From CAYJAD01 sp964370305 (lineage in GTDB: Bacteria; Desulfobacterota; Desulfovibrionia; Desulfovibrionales; Desulfovibrionaceae): DNA of 64,000 nt. The position numbers and the translations under genes were made by a program. The stretch is from assembly GCA_964370305.1 (NCBI GenBank), contig CAYJIU010000001.1, forward strand, positions 12,116-76,115. Direction: 5' to 3'. Positions 51,463 through 59,386 of the stretch are shown one piece after another (the stretch's first letter is position 1; every line of letters begins with the position of its first letter). The notes below the pieces were generated by a model that made no database searches, was not told where the DNA came from, and worked only from the letters and a program-made list of their open reading frames with translations.

Positions 51463-52785
51463 TTATTTCTTTGTGTTACGGTTTTGTGTGTCATTATCTA
51501 AATCAAAAATACGCCGCACAATATTAATGCGCGGGGCTGTACCTTCCTCAGACATGGTGCCACGTTTTAAAAATGCAATGGGTGCGTGATTGAGCTTACG
51601 TGTTAGGGCTGTGGTCATGGTTTCTAGGGCTTGGCGTGTCTTTTCATCCACGGGCCCAAGGCGTCTTAAAGTGCGCTGCAATTCATCGGCGGCTAGCATA
51701 TCGGCCCTTTGGATTATATCAACAATGGTGGGTTGTACATCTAGATGCCTTAACCAATAGCAAAATAAATCCACCTCTTCGTCAACAATTTGCGTAGCTT
51801 TAACTGCTTCCTCTCGGCGTCCGGCCAAGTTTTCTTCCACCACTTCCTTTAGGTCATCAATGTCATATAAATAGACGTTATCAAGGCCGTTGACGTCTGG
51901 ATCAATATCGCGTGGCACGGCAATATCAATAAAAAACATCGGTTTATATTTACGTTTTTGTAAAATGGATTTTAAATCCTTAGCTCTAATTATGGGGTCT
52001 GGTGAGCCAGTGGATGTAATAATAATGTCCACATCGATAAGCTGATTCACAAGGTCATCAAAAGCAATGGCAGTACCATTAAACTGTTTTGCAAGCTCCT
52101 TGCCACGCTCCAAGGTGCGGTTGGCCACATAAATATGTTGGATGCCAGCCTGCAAAAGGTGGGTTGCGGCAAGCTCTGCCATTTCACCTGCGCCAATGAG
52201 CATGGCTCTATTTTCTTGCATATTTCCAAAAATGCGCTTGGCAAGTTCCACTGCGGCATAGCTTATAGATACGGCACTGGAAGAAACTCCTGTCTCGGTG
52301 CGAACACGCTTTGCGACGGAAAAAGCTTTGTGTAATAAACGATTTATGATGGTGCCAGTGGATTTGCTCTTTACAGCATCGCGATAGGCATCTTTAAGTT
52401 GACCTAGAATTTGTGGTTCGCCAACCACCATGGAATCAAGACTTGAGGCCACAGTGAAAAGATGGCGTACTGCATGTTTATTTTTGTGTACATAGACATG
52501 AGGGCGTAAATCAGTATGAGAAAAACCACATGCTTTGGCCCAAAGGTCTAATAAATCTGTAATGATAGGGGCTTCGGCATGCGTATCTGCGGAAATGTAG
52601 TTTTTAGCGCAAGCCAATATCTCTACTCTATTGCAAGTGGAAAGTATCAGAGCTTCGCCAATATTTCGCCCATGGGGAATGGCCCAAGACTCAGGTGTAC
52701 AGTGCGCACTTAGGGCAAAGCGTTCGCGAATTTCCACAGCGGCACTTTTGTGGTTAAGGCCCATTAAATATATATCACTATGCAT
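51463..52785 (-). CDS. hemA: Glutamyl-tRNA reductase
   Basis: 440-aa NADPH-dependent enzyme committing glutamyl-tRNA to tetrapyrrole synthesis (C5 pathway). The catalytic Cys51 is in LSTCNRVEIL; GLNHKSAAVEIRE, SSLDSMVVGEPQILGQLKDAY and GAGEMAELAATHLLQAG (NADPH loop) are clear, with a C-terminal dimerisation region. It lies one base after the HemX-like gene and precedes the small conserved gene. Position beside the precorrin-2 dehydrogenase suggests supply to siroheme, the cofactor of dissimilatory sulfite reductase, which is known for sulfate reducers. Confidence 0.96.
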   Translation of the reverse strand: MHSDIYLMGLNHKSAAVEIRERFALSAHCTPESWAIPHGRNIGEALILSTCNRVEILACAKNYISADTHAEAPIITDLLDLWAKACGFSHTDLRPHVYVHKNKHAVRHLFTVASSLDSMVVGEPQILGQLKDAYRDAVKSKSTGTIINRLLHKAFSVAKRVRTETGVSSSAVSISYAAVELAKRIFGNMQENRAMLIGAGEMAELAATHLLQAGIQHIYVANRTLERGKELAKQFNGTAIAFDDLVNQLIDVDIIITSTGSPDPIIRAKDLKSILQKRKYKPMFFIDIAVPRDIDPDVNGLDNVYLYDIDDLKEVVEENLAGRREEAVKATQIVDEEVDLFCYWLRHLDVQPTIVDIIQRADMLAADELQRTLRRLGPVDEKTRQALETMTTALTRKLNHAPIAFLKRGTMSEEGTAPRINIVRRIFDLDNDTQNRNTKK

Positions 52786-52786
52786 G

Positions 52787-53617
52787 TTATTGTCTTTTAG
52801 TAAAAGCGTGATGCGTATCCATAAAGGAGTTGACTATGAGCATGGAGAAGACACTTAGGCCAAAGAGCCATATGGCCATGATTGCTGGTTTGCGCCCGCG
52901 TCTACCTTGTACGACGCGCATATGGAAAAGCCATGCAAATATAGCCCATATGGCGAGGGAAATAATTTCCTTGGGGTCACCGCTTAGGGTTTTACCCCAC
53001 GTGCTGCCAGCCCATAGAAAACCGGATAATATTCCAAGGGTAAAGAGCGGAAAACCAAGCATAACGGAGATGGTATTGATTTTATCCAAAATATCAAGGG
53101 CCGGAAAATCCTGACGAAAACCCGAAAGAGCTGCTTTAGACTTTAACAATTTTTCCACATAAATAAATATGATGGCTGCGGCAAAGGCGAGGGCCATCAA
53201 AGCAAGACTTAGATATAAACTTCCAATATGTAAAGCATAAAATGGCCCACCCAAGGATGCAGGTAGGGTTACTTGCACATTTAAAAAACTCCACGACATA
53301 AGAAATAACATTAGAGCCAGTGGAGTGATAAATATTAATGGTGTTGTGCTGCGCAATTTCCATTGCCCACCCATACCACAAAGAACCATAAACCAAGCTA
53401 ATATTTGTAAATAAGTTCCACCGCTTAGCCCACCAGGAGTTAAGGAGTGACTGCCGCGCATCATATCAAATGTTTGCAGGGCAAAGCCACACATGGCAAG
53501 AAAGCTTGCTAAGATACGCAAGGGCTGCTTGCGTAACATTAGACCAACGATGCCAATAACTGTGCTACTGGCGTATAAAATCATGATAATAGTCATACTT
53601 TTTTCAAACGATATCAT
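52787..53617 (-). CDS. HemX/CcsA-like membrane protein (cytochrome c assembly family)
   Basis: 276-aa protein with about eight membrane helices. The C-terminal half has FLWAGSTWGKTLSGDPKEII followed by HMR, which corresponds to the CcsA/CcmC tryptophan-rich site (consensus W-G-x-x-W-x-W-D-P-K-E). Here the two central Trp are replaced by Leu/Gly, so haem binding may differ from true CcsA. The position next to hemA is that of HemX in Bacillus-type clusters, a membrane protein that lowers HemA levels. I favour a HemX-like role. It overlaps the next gene upstream by 14 bp. Confidence 0.82.
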   Translation of the reverse strand: MISFEKSMTIIMILYASSTVIGIVGLMLRKQPLRILASFLAMCGFALQTFDMMRGSHSLTPGGLSGGTYLQILAWFMVLCGMGGQWKLRSTTPLIFITPLALMLFLMSWSFLNVQVTLPASLGGPFYALHIGSLYLSLALMALAFAAAIIFIYVEKLLKSKAALSGFRQDFPALDILDKINTISVMLGFPLFTLGILSGFLWAGSTWGKTLSGDPKEIISLAIWAIFAWLFHMRVVQGRRGRKPAIMAIWLFGLSVFSMLIVNSFMDTHHAFTKRQ

Positions 53618-54290
53618 GTAGTAACTCCGCTATGTTAGCATGTAGGGGCTTAGGCAACATCTCGTATAAAAGCTCCGCACAGCGTTCTTTATCACCATGC
53701 ACAAGGGATGTGCGTAGTGGTGAATTGACTAATGCTCGAAATATTTGTCTATTATGCTCTGAATTGTTTCCTAATGCAAGCACCAAAGGGCGTAGTCGGC
53801 CCAGCAAAATAGTCATGGGTGCATGTGGGCTTAGCCAGTCTTCAAGCTCCTTGCGCAAAACTCTTGACCAAGCTGGGCTTGCGCCCTCAGTAGAAATGGC
53901 GGCCATGAGGGTGTTGTCGGCATATCCGCGGGCTTTAGCAATGGCCGGTACAATAAAGCTGCCTGCAAGTGGTGCATCCACACAATTGCATAAAATATTT
54001 TGCGCAGCGCACAATTTTGCAATGTGTGCATTAAGCTCTTTGTGGGTGGTACACGCAAATACTAAGCCGCAGTTGTTCATGTGCTCCGGCTGAAAGTCAC
54101 ATATTTGTAGTTTAAAGGATGGTACATTTGTAAGCTCTTGCCACCCTTCGTTAAAACCGTGTTTATCAATTACCAATACTTCCTTGGCCTTTGCACTATG
54201 AAGACCCAATGCCTTACGCAAGCCCACTTCACCTGCTCCCACAATGAGGCATTTTGTTTGGCTTAAATCTAAAAAAATGGGATAGTACAT
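53604..54290 (-). CDS. Precorrin-2 dehydrogenase / sirohydrochlorin-forming protein (siroheme synthase N-terminal type)
   Basis: 228-aa protein. The N-terminal Rossmann part YPIFLDLSQTKCLIVGAGEV (about 3-22), followed by RKALGL, then LVFACTTHKELNAHIAKL and NCVDAPLAGSFIVPAIAKA, matches the CysG-N/MET8 family that oxidises precorrin-2 to sirohydrochlorin. The methyltransferase half of CysG is absent, as is usual in these organisms. Iron insertion could be here or by a separate chelatase. It is the first gene of the minus-strand tetrapyrrole cluster. A 253-bp gap with no repeat lies upstream. Confidence 0.9.
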   Translation of the reverse strand: MYYPIFLDLSQTKCLIVGAGEVGLRKALGLHSAKAKEVLVIDKHGFNEGWQELTNVPSFKLQICDFQPEHMNNCGLVFACTTHKELNAHIAKLCAAQNILCNCVDAPLAGSFIVPAIAKARGYADNTLMAAISTEGASPAWSRVLRKELEDWLSPHAPMTILLGRLRPLVLALGNNSEHNRQIFRALVNSPLRTSLVHGDKERCAELLYEMLPKPLHANIAELLHDIV

Positions 54291-54543
54291 GGTCTGATAT
54301 TAATAGGTTGAGGGTTTATGGTGAATGTGTGATTAGCTTATAGCGTATTTTTTTTTACTAGGGAAGAGGCAAAATGAGCAGATAATTATAATGGTTTTTG
54401 CTTAACCCTTGACCGTCGCAAGGTGGTTAAAGTACAATGGGTTGTTGTCAATATTATTGGATCATCCAATTTGTAAAAAATTTATTTCAAATTGTTAATG
54501 TGTTTTAATATTGACCACAAGAGCCGATCAAAAAGGATATTTT

Positions 54544-55671
54544 ATGAAATTGTTAAAAGGGGCGATTATTGTACTTATCTGCCTTGTTTTTTGGTTTGCA
54601 ATAGATTTTACCTTAACAAGCTTAGGCTTAGGGCCGTGGAAAATCAATAATTTCAGTACAGGTATGAAACATGACGTATACCACCACGACTTAAAACCCA
54701 ATTTAAATAATAAGGCGCGTTGGGGTAATGTTTTTTACCAAATATGTACTAATGAATTCGGCTTTAAAATTTCTTGTGATAATATATCTAAACCGTCGCC
54801 AAAAGCGTATGATATAGCCTTTATGGGAGATTCTTTTACAGAGGCTGTGGGCATGGCGTATGAGGATTCTTTTGTGGGCATGTATGCTGCGCAAAACCCT
54901 GAAGTTTCTGTGGTAAACCTTGGATGTATTTCTTATGCTCCTAGTATTTATTACAAAAAAATAGAATATCTTTTACAGCAAGGTTTTAGCTTTAAGCATG
55001 TTATTGTAGCCATTGACATTGGTGACATCCAAGACGAAGCTATTTACTATGCCATATCAGAAGATGGTTCTAGGGTTATAGATAAAGCACCGACAAAAAA
55101 AGTACGTGAAAAAAAAGTTGTTGAAAGTAACAAACCAACAAAACAAGCTACAATTACTGATACCCGCAGTACAGAGCAATTTTTTACAAAAAAATACTTT
55201 GAGTATACTTGGTATTTAAATCTTATTTTGGATGCTTTATTGCGTCCAGAACTGGGTTTAAAAGAATTTGACACTTTTCCATATAGGTCTGCATGGACAC
55301 ATTCAAATGTTGTGGGTAGTGATTATGGTGCGGTAGGCGTTGCAGGTGGTAAAGCACAAGCTGTTGAGTCCATGACCAAGCTAAAAAAACTTTTGGATGC
55401 GCATAATATAAAAATGTCTGTACTTGTGTACCCTTGGCCTGCACAGCTTATGTATGCCCCAAGAAGTCATAAAGGGGTTACATTATGGAAGAATTTTTGT
55501 GAAAAAGTGCATTGTGAAAACTTCATTAACGCCAATGATATTTTTTATGATGGCGTTGAAAGTACAAGCTTAGAACAAGTTATTAATGAAAATTATATTC
55601 GTGGTGACTTTCACTTCAACAAAAAGGGCAATGCGCTTATCACTTCGGTGCTTCAAGAGTATATTAAATAG
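54544..55671 (+). CDS. SGNH/GDSL-fold membrane-anchored hydrolase or acyltransferase
   Basis: 375-aa protein with one N-terminal membrane helix (about 5-25, GAIIVLICLVFWFAIDF) and a periplasmic SGNH domain. The nucleophile block I is FMGDSFTEAVGM (Ser in GDS, about residue 100), and the catalytic Asp/His pair is probably DFHFNKKG near residue 355. Such proteins de-esterify or acetylate cell-surface sugars; the substrate is unknown. A Lys-rich insert lies at about 180-205. AAAAGGA precedes the ATG. The TAG stop is completed by the first base of a MITE-like element, so the native C terminus might have been longer before insertion. Confidence 0.78.
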   Translation: MKLLKGAIIVLICLVFWFAIDFTLTSLGLGPWKINNFSTGMKHDVYHHDLKPNLNNKARWGNVFYQICTNEFGFKISCDNISKPSPKAYDIAFMGDSFTEAVGMAYEDSFVGMYAAQNPEVSVVNLGCISYAPSIYYKKIEYLLQQGFSFKHVIVAIDIGDIQDEAIYYAISEDGSRVIDKAPTKKVREKKVVESNKPTKQATITDTRSTEQFFTKKYFEYTWYLNLILDALLRPELGLKEFDTFPYRSAWTHSNVVGSDYGAVGVAGGKAQAVESMTKLKKLLDAHNIKMSVLVYPWPAQLMYAPRSHKGVTLWKNFCEKVHCENFINANDIFYDGVESTSLEQVINENYIRGDFHFNKKGNALITSVLQEYIK

Positions 55672-55950
55672 TCGACGCTGAAAAACTATACAACCCTTTA
55701 TGATTACAAGAGTAACTTATGTAAAATAGTAGAACAAAATTGCCAGAAACAAAGCATGGAATGCGACTTTCTGGCAATTTTGTGAAGCAAGTGGATGTTT
55801 TTTCAAGTGTCGGCTACCGAAATTTTTCTGTAAGAAAAATTTCGCGTGCCGTAAAATAAGCCAGAATTCACTTCTGGCGTCCCCAAAGGGGTATTTGGAG
55901 GCAACGTGCCTTTCTGAACAACACGTGGAAACGTGTTTTTCAGCATCGAC
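55671..55950. repeat. MITE-like element family 1, full-length copy (280 bp)
   Basis: Ends GTCGACGCTGAAAAAC and GTTTTTCAGCATCGAC form terminal inverted repeats, flanked by TAAATA on both sides (55665-55670 and 55951-55956). It is the same element as 20482-20759 in opposite orientation, with the same hairpin order: AAATTGCCAGAAA/TTTCTGGCAATTT, GAAATTTTTCT/AGAAAAATTTC, GCCAGAA/TTCTGGC, CCCC-AAA-GGGG and AACACGT/ACGTGTT. Confidence 0.92.
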
Positions 55951-55956
55951 TAAATA

Positions 55957-56035
55957 GTCGACGCTGAAAAACTATACAACCCTTTATGATTACAAGAGTA
56001 ACTTATGTAAAATAGTAGAACAAAATTGCCAGAAA
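55957..56035. repeat. Tandem partial copy of the family 1 element
   Basis: 79 bases identical to 55671-55749, starting again at GTCGACGCTG right after the second TAAATA and breaking off in the first hairpin arm at GCCAGAAA. Perfect identity suggests a recent duplication or gene conversion. Confidence 0.93.
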
Positions 56036-56127
56036 AAACTTGCTTTCACAAGTGGTATAAATTCTCTTTGCTCACCTAACGGCTGTACTTTGCATCCTTT
56101 GGGCAGAAATTTTGATTTATCGGTCAT
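55990..56127 (-). pseudogene. 45-codon frame, likely relic of a gene cut by the repeat element
   Basis: ATG at 56125-56127 on the minus strand opens a frame whose first 30 codons (TDKSKFLPKGCKVQPLGEQR is the start after Met) lie outside the repeat, while the last ~15 codons and the stop lie inside the partial element. This looks like the 5' end of a gene truncated by the element. LPKGCKVQPLG weakly resembles the beginning of phage/plasmid DUF927-type helicase-primase proteins, but this is a tentative resemblance. Confidence 0.4.
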
Positions 56128-56501
56128 GTTGCTTTTGCCATCACTCTTATAAAAATCTTATTATAGCACGCTATTAGAATAATCTACAAAAACGTAGTTA
56201 TTTGATATAATGTTTTAAATGTATAATAATACAGCATTTAAATTGTAAATGCTGTATGATTGTTCCATTTGCGTACATGCTCAATGTGATTTTATTACAA
56301 ATTTGTAGAAAATACACGTTTATAAATGTCTAAAGCCATACTTTATATTCAATATTTTTAAAAATAATAACTGTTATTTTAGGCGTATATATAGCTTAAA
56401 TGGTTTTTATCTTACCCTTGGCACGACTTATGCTTATGCTTTTCGTGTTTTGTGTAACCAAAAATATTATATTTTATTTTTAAATATTGAAGGAGTTTTT
56501 T
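56036..56501. promoter_or_regulatory. Upstream region of glnA, with dyad at 56229-56257
   Basis: Apart from the relic frame, this AT-rich stretch carries a perfect 11-bp dyad ATACAGCATTT / AAATGCTGTAT (56229-56257) about 165-190 bp upstream of a sigma-54 promoter. That is a usual distance for an enhancer-protein site. It does not match the NtrC consensus TGCACC-N5-GGTGCA. Confidence 0.45.
56418..56434 (+). promoter_or_regulatory. Sigma-54 promoter of glnA
   Basis: TTGGCACGACTTATGCT has the -24 element TGGCACG and the -12 element TGC, with GG (56420-56421) and GC (56432-56433) exactly ten bases apart. Only one -12 base differs from the consensus TTGGCACG-N4-TTGCW. It ends ~68 bp before the glnA ATG. 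Confidence 0.85.
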
Positions 56502-58700
56502 ATGTCATCATCGCGTCGTCTTGCAGTCATGGAAGCCTTTGCCGCAACCCCCAATGCCATTGACCCTACCGAAGGTTATTTAACCCCCAATGTTGAAATG
56601 GGGCGTCATTTTGCCAAGGATGTTTTTACTATCCATGTAATGCGTGAACGTTTGCCCCGTGACGTATTTAAGCAATTGGAGCTCACCATTCGCGAAGGCG
56701 CACGATTGCCTATGGAAATAGCTAATGTTGTGGCTTCTGCCATGAAGGATTGGGCCATTGAGCGTGGTGCGACGCATTATACCCACTGGTTCCACCCCAT
56801 GACCGGTTTTACTGCAGAAAAACACGATGCATTTTTAACCCTTTCTGCTGATGGACATTTACTAAATGAATTTTCCGGTAAAATGCTTATTAGCGGGGAG
56901 CCTGATGCCTCATCGTTCCCATCCGGTGGTATACGCTCAACTTTTGAAGCCCGCGGTTATACTGCTTGGGATCCTACGGTGCCAGTGTTTTTGCTTCCCG
57001 GCAAGCTTGGTCATACTTTGCATATTCCATCTATGTTTTATTCTTATTCTGGTGAGGCTCTTGACCGTAAAACTCCGCTTTTACGTTCCATTAGTGCTGT
57101 TTCTCGTCAATCTTTGCGTATATTGCGTCTTTTTGGCAATGATAAGGCAACCCATGTGCGCCCAATGGTTGGTGCTGAGCAAGAGTATTTCTTAGTTGAT
57201 AGCCGCCTTGCTGCCTTACGCCCAGACCTTTTACTCACTGGACGCACCTTGCAGGGTGCAGCACCGCCTAAGGGACAAGAGATGGACGACCACTACTTTG
57301 GTGATATTCCAGCTCGTGTCATGGCCTTTATGAATGATATTGAAAAACGCCTCTTCGCGCTCGGTATTCCGGTAAAAACACGCCACAATGAAGTGGCACC
57401 AGGTCAATTTGAGCTTGCTCCACTTTATGAGGAGTGCAATATTGCCACTGACCACAATATGCTGACCATGAATATCTTGCGTCATACCGCCGCTGAGCAT
57501 GGTTTTGTGTGCCTACTACATGAAAAACCCTTTGCTGGTGTGAATGGCAGTGGCAAGCATAATAACTGGTCATTGGTGGACTCTGAGGGTAATAACTTGC
57601 TTAATCCTGGTGATACTCCGCTCACCAATGCGCAATTTTTAGTGTTTCTTGCAGCCACTTTGCGTGCTGTACATAAGCATAGCATGGCTTTGCGTCTTGG
57701 TACTGTGGGTGCTGGCAATGACCATCGCTTAGGTGCCAACGAAGCCCCGCCGGCTATTATTTCTGTATTCCTAGGTGACCAATTAACTGACGTGCTTGAT
57801 GCTTTAACCAGTGGTACAGCTCAACGTGAGGGCACAAAGCCGCATATGGAAATTGGTGTTGATGTGCTACCACCACTACCTAAGGATTATTCTGACCGCA
57901 ATCGCACAAGTCCCTTTGCCTTTACCGGAAATAAGTTTGAATTTCGCGCTGTGGGTGCCTCACAATCTGTAGCACCTGTTAATATTACCTTAAACGCTGC
58001 TGTGGCTTGCGCTTTAGATGATATTGCTACCGAGCTTGAAGCCTCTGTGAGCTCAGGTACTTCCATTACTGAAGCTTTACAATCTCTATTACCTCGTATA
58101 TTTAATGAACATATGCCCATAGTATTTAATGGTAATGGTTACTCTACCGAGTGGCCCATTGAGGCTGAACGCCGTGGCCTACCTAACCTTGCAACCACGG
58201 TAGAAGCCTTGGAGCGTTATAGTTATCCTGATGTAATGAATGTATTTTTGCGCACTAATGTTTTGAGTGAACGTGAAATGCTGGCCCGTCAAGAAATACT
58301 GCTTGAAACATACGTTAAGCTTATTAATATTGAGGCCAATGTGTGTGCTGCTATGGTGCGTGAAAGCATTTTACCAGTAGGTCTACGTGCTCAAAAAGAG
58401 GCCGCAGATTTGGTTATGCAAACTCGGGCCGTGCTTGGTAGTGATGCTAAGTTACCAGAGGAAGAACGCTTCCACGCTTTGCGTAACGTTTGCCTTAATT
58501 TGACTGCCGCCCTTGCCGTGCTTGATGAAAAACGTATGACTGAACCAGAAGGTGATACGCTTAGCCATGCATACTATATGCTGCAAAATGTGGTTCCGGC
58601 TCTTGCAGAGTGCCGTAAGCATGCAGATGATTTAGAACTTATGGTTGAAGATGCTAAGTGGCCTTATCCTCGTTATGCTGAGATGCTCTGGATAAATTAG
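56502..58700 (+). CDS. glnA: Glutamine synthetase type III
   Basis: 732-aa GSIII (GlnN) enzyme forming glutamine from glutamate, ammonia and ATP. The family block FPSGGIRSTFEARGYTAWDP lies near residue 138; MVGAEQEYFLVD, TRHNEVAPGQFELAP, GVNGSGKHNNWSLV and NRTSPFAFTGNKFEFRA hold the metal and nucleotide sites. Length (about 730) is that of type III, far from the 470 of type I. The ATG at 56502 has AAGGAG before it. The sigma-54 promoter suggests nitrogen control. gltB follows, giving a GS-GOGAT pair separated by a repeat-rich gap. Confidence 0.95.
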   Translation: MSSSRRLAVMEAFAATPNAIDPTEGYLTPNVEMGRHFAKDVFTIHVMRERLPRDVFKQLELTIREGARLPMEIANVVASAMKDWAIERGATHYTHWFHPMTGFTAEKHDAFLTLSADGHLLNEFSGKMLISGEPDASSFPSGGIRSTFEARGYTAWDPTVPVFLLPGKLGHTLHIPSMFYSYSGEALDRKTPLLRSISAVSRQSLRILRLFGNDKATHVRPMVGAEQEYFLVDSRLAALRPDLLLTGRTLQGAAPPKGQEMDDHYFGDIPARVMAFMNDIEKRLFALGIPVKTRHNEVAPGQFELAPLYEECNIATDHNMLTMNILRHTAAEHGFVCLLHEKPFAGVNGSGKHNNWSLVDSEGNNLLNPGDTPLTNAQFLVFLAATLRAVHKHSMALRLGTVGAGNDHRLGANEAPPAIISVFLGDQLTDVLDALTSGTAQREGTKPHMEIGVDVLPPLPKDYSDRNRTSPFAFTGNKFEFRAVGASQSVAPVNITLNAAVACALDDIATELEASVSSGTSITEALQSLLPRIFNEHMPIVFNGNGYSTEWPIEAERRGLPNLATTVEALERYSYPDVMNVFLRTNVLSEREMLARQEILLETYVKLINIEANVCAAMVRESILPVGLRAQKEAADLVMQTRAVLGSDAKLPEEERFHALRNVCLNLTAALAVLDEKRMTEPEGDTLSHAYYMLQNVVPALAECRKHADDLELMVEDAKWPYPRYAEMLWIN

Positions 58701-58722
58701 CCAGTAAAAAAGTAATCTATTA

Positions 58723-59020
58723 GGTTTGATAGCACGTGATTCCGATTTGCAAAATGACATTTCCTCTTGATGACGTTTTTTAAATACATGGATTGCCGCG
58801 TCACATCGCTATTAGGCTGATTTTTTAAGCAAAAATATCGAAGCGATGTTCCTCGCAATGACCTTCGTTGTATCGGGGGTCATTACGAGGGAAAACGCTT
58901 CGGGAGTTACTTAAAAAATGAAAAATATAGCGTTTTCCCGCGGTAATCCATGCTTTTGAAAACTTGATAACTTTTCAGTTTTTTTAAATCGGAATGACGT
59001 GGTTTGATAGCACGTGATTC
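58723..59020. repeat. Nested palindromic element flanked by 20-bp direct repeats
   Basis: GGTTTGATAGCACGTGATTC occurs exactly at 58723-58742 and 59001-59020. Between them are nested inverted repeats: ATTCCGATTT (58739-58748) / AAATCGGAAT (58986-58995); CATGGATTGCCGCG / CGCGGTAATCCATG; and CCTCGCAATGACC / GGTCATTACGAGG. The core resembles the CTCGCAATGAC-type repeat found in many bacterial genomes. Confidence 0.85.
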
Positions 59021-59027
59021 TAATTTA

Positions 59028-59170
59028 GTTGGCCCTTAAAAGCATAGTAAGACTATAATATGTAATGTTTTTTGATATAAAAATATAAAGATAAAATTGC
59101 CAAGAAATGAGCATAATATGCGAATTTGCGGCAATTTTATGATAGTAAAAATGTGTTTTTCAGGTTCGAC
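59028..59170. repeat. MITE-like element family 1, internally deleted copy (143 bp)
   Basis: Left end GTTGGCCCTTAAAAGC (degraded) and right end GTTTTTCAGGTTCGAC, flanked by the 7-bp direct repeat TAATTTA at 59021-59027 and 59171-59177. It keeps the AAATTGCC..GGCAATTT hairpin with an inner GCAT/ATGC. Confidence 0.82.
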
Positions 59171-59228
59171 TAATTTAGAATTTGTTTACTATTTCAGTTA
59201 TTACGGTAAGATGTAAGTTTTTGCATGT

Positions 59229-59360
59229 TGCACGGCCTTGCGGCCCTACGTCCCACGAAGGGTTTTTTAGGGCGTAGTTGGTGAAATGTACGTATTGTAA
59301 AAGTAGTTTTACCCTGTATACAAAGTCAGCAAATAACATATGACAATATAAATATAAAAT
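59229..59360. repeat. Family 3 cassette upstream of gltB
   Basis: Shares TTGCACGGCCTTGCGGCCCT with 45178-45197 and, from GTATTGTAAAAGTAGTTTTA through the AAATATAA near 59360, aligns base for base with the 75 bp before xseA at only a few differences. Confidence 0.75.
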
Positions 59361-59386
59361 CCGTACGGTGGCAACAAGGAGTTTGC

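Larger units (their letters stand above)
58701..59386. other. 686-bp intergenic region between glnA and gltB, filled with repeats
   Basis: Holds a palindromic element (58723-59020), a family 1 element copy (59028-59170), and a family 3 cassette (about 59229-59360) right before gltB. No gene seen. The gltB promoter probably lies within the family 3 cassette. Confidence 0.7.

Noticed and set aside
53632..54093. 153-codon plus-strand frame opposite the precorrin-2 dehydrogenase gene
   Set aside because: Mirror frame of a clear family member; no independent support.
20482..59170. CRISPR array made of the dispersed repeats
   Set aside because: Copies are kilobases apart, long, inverted-repeat bounded and lack regular spacers or cas genes.
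59229..59245. Sigma-54 promoter for gltB (TTGCACGGCCTTGC)
   Set aside because: The -24 GG is missing and the spacing to GC is not ten bases; the same sequence also occurs in a repeat before xseA.
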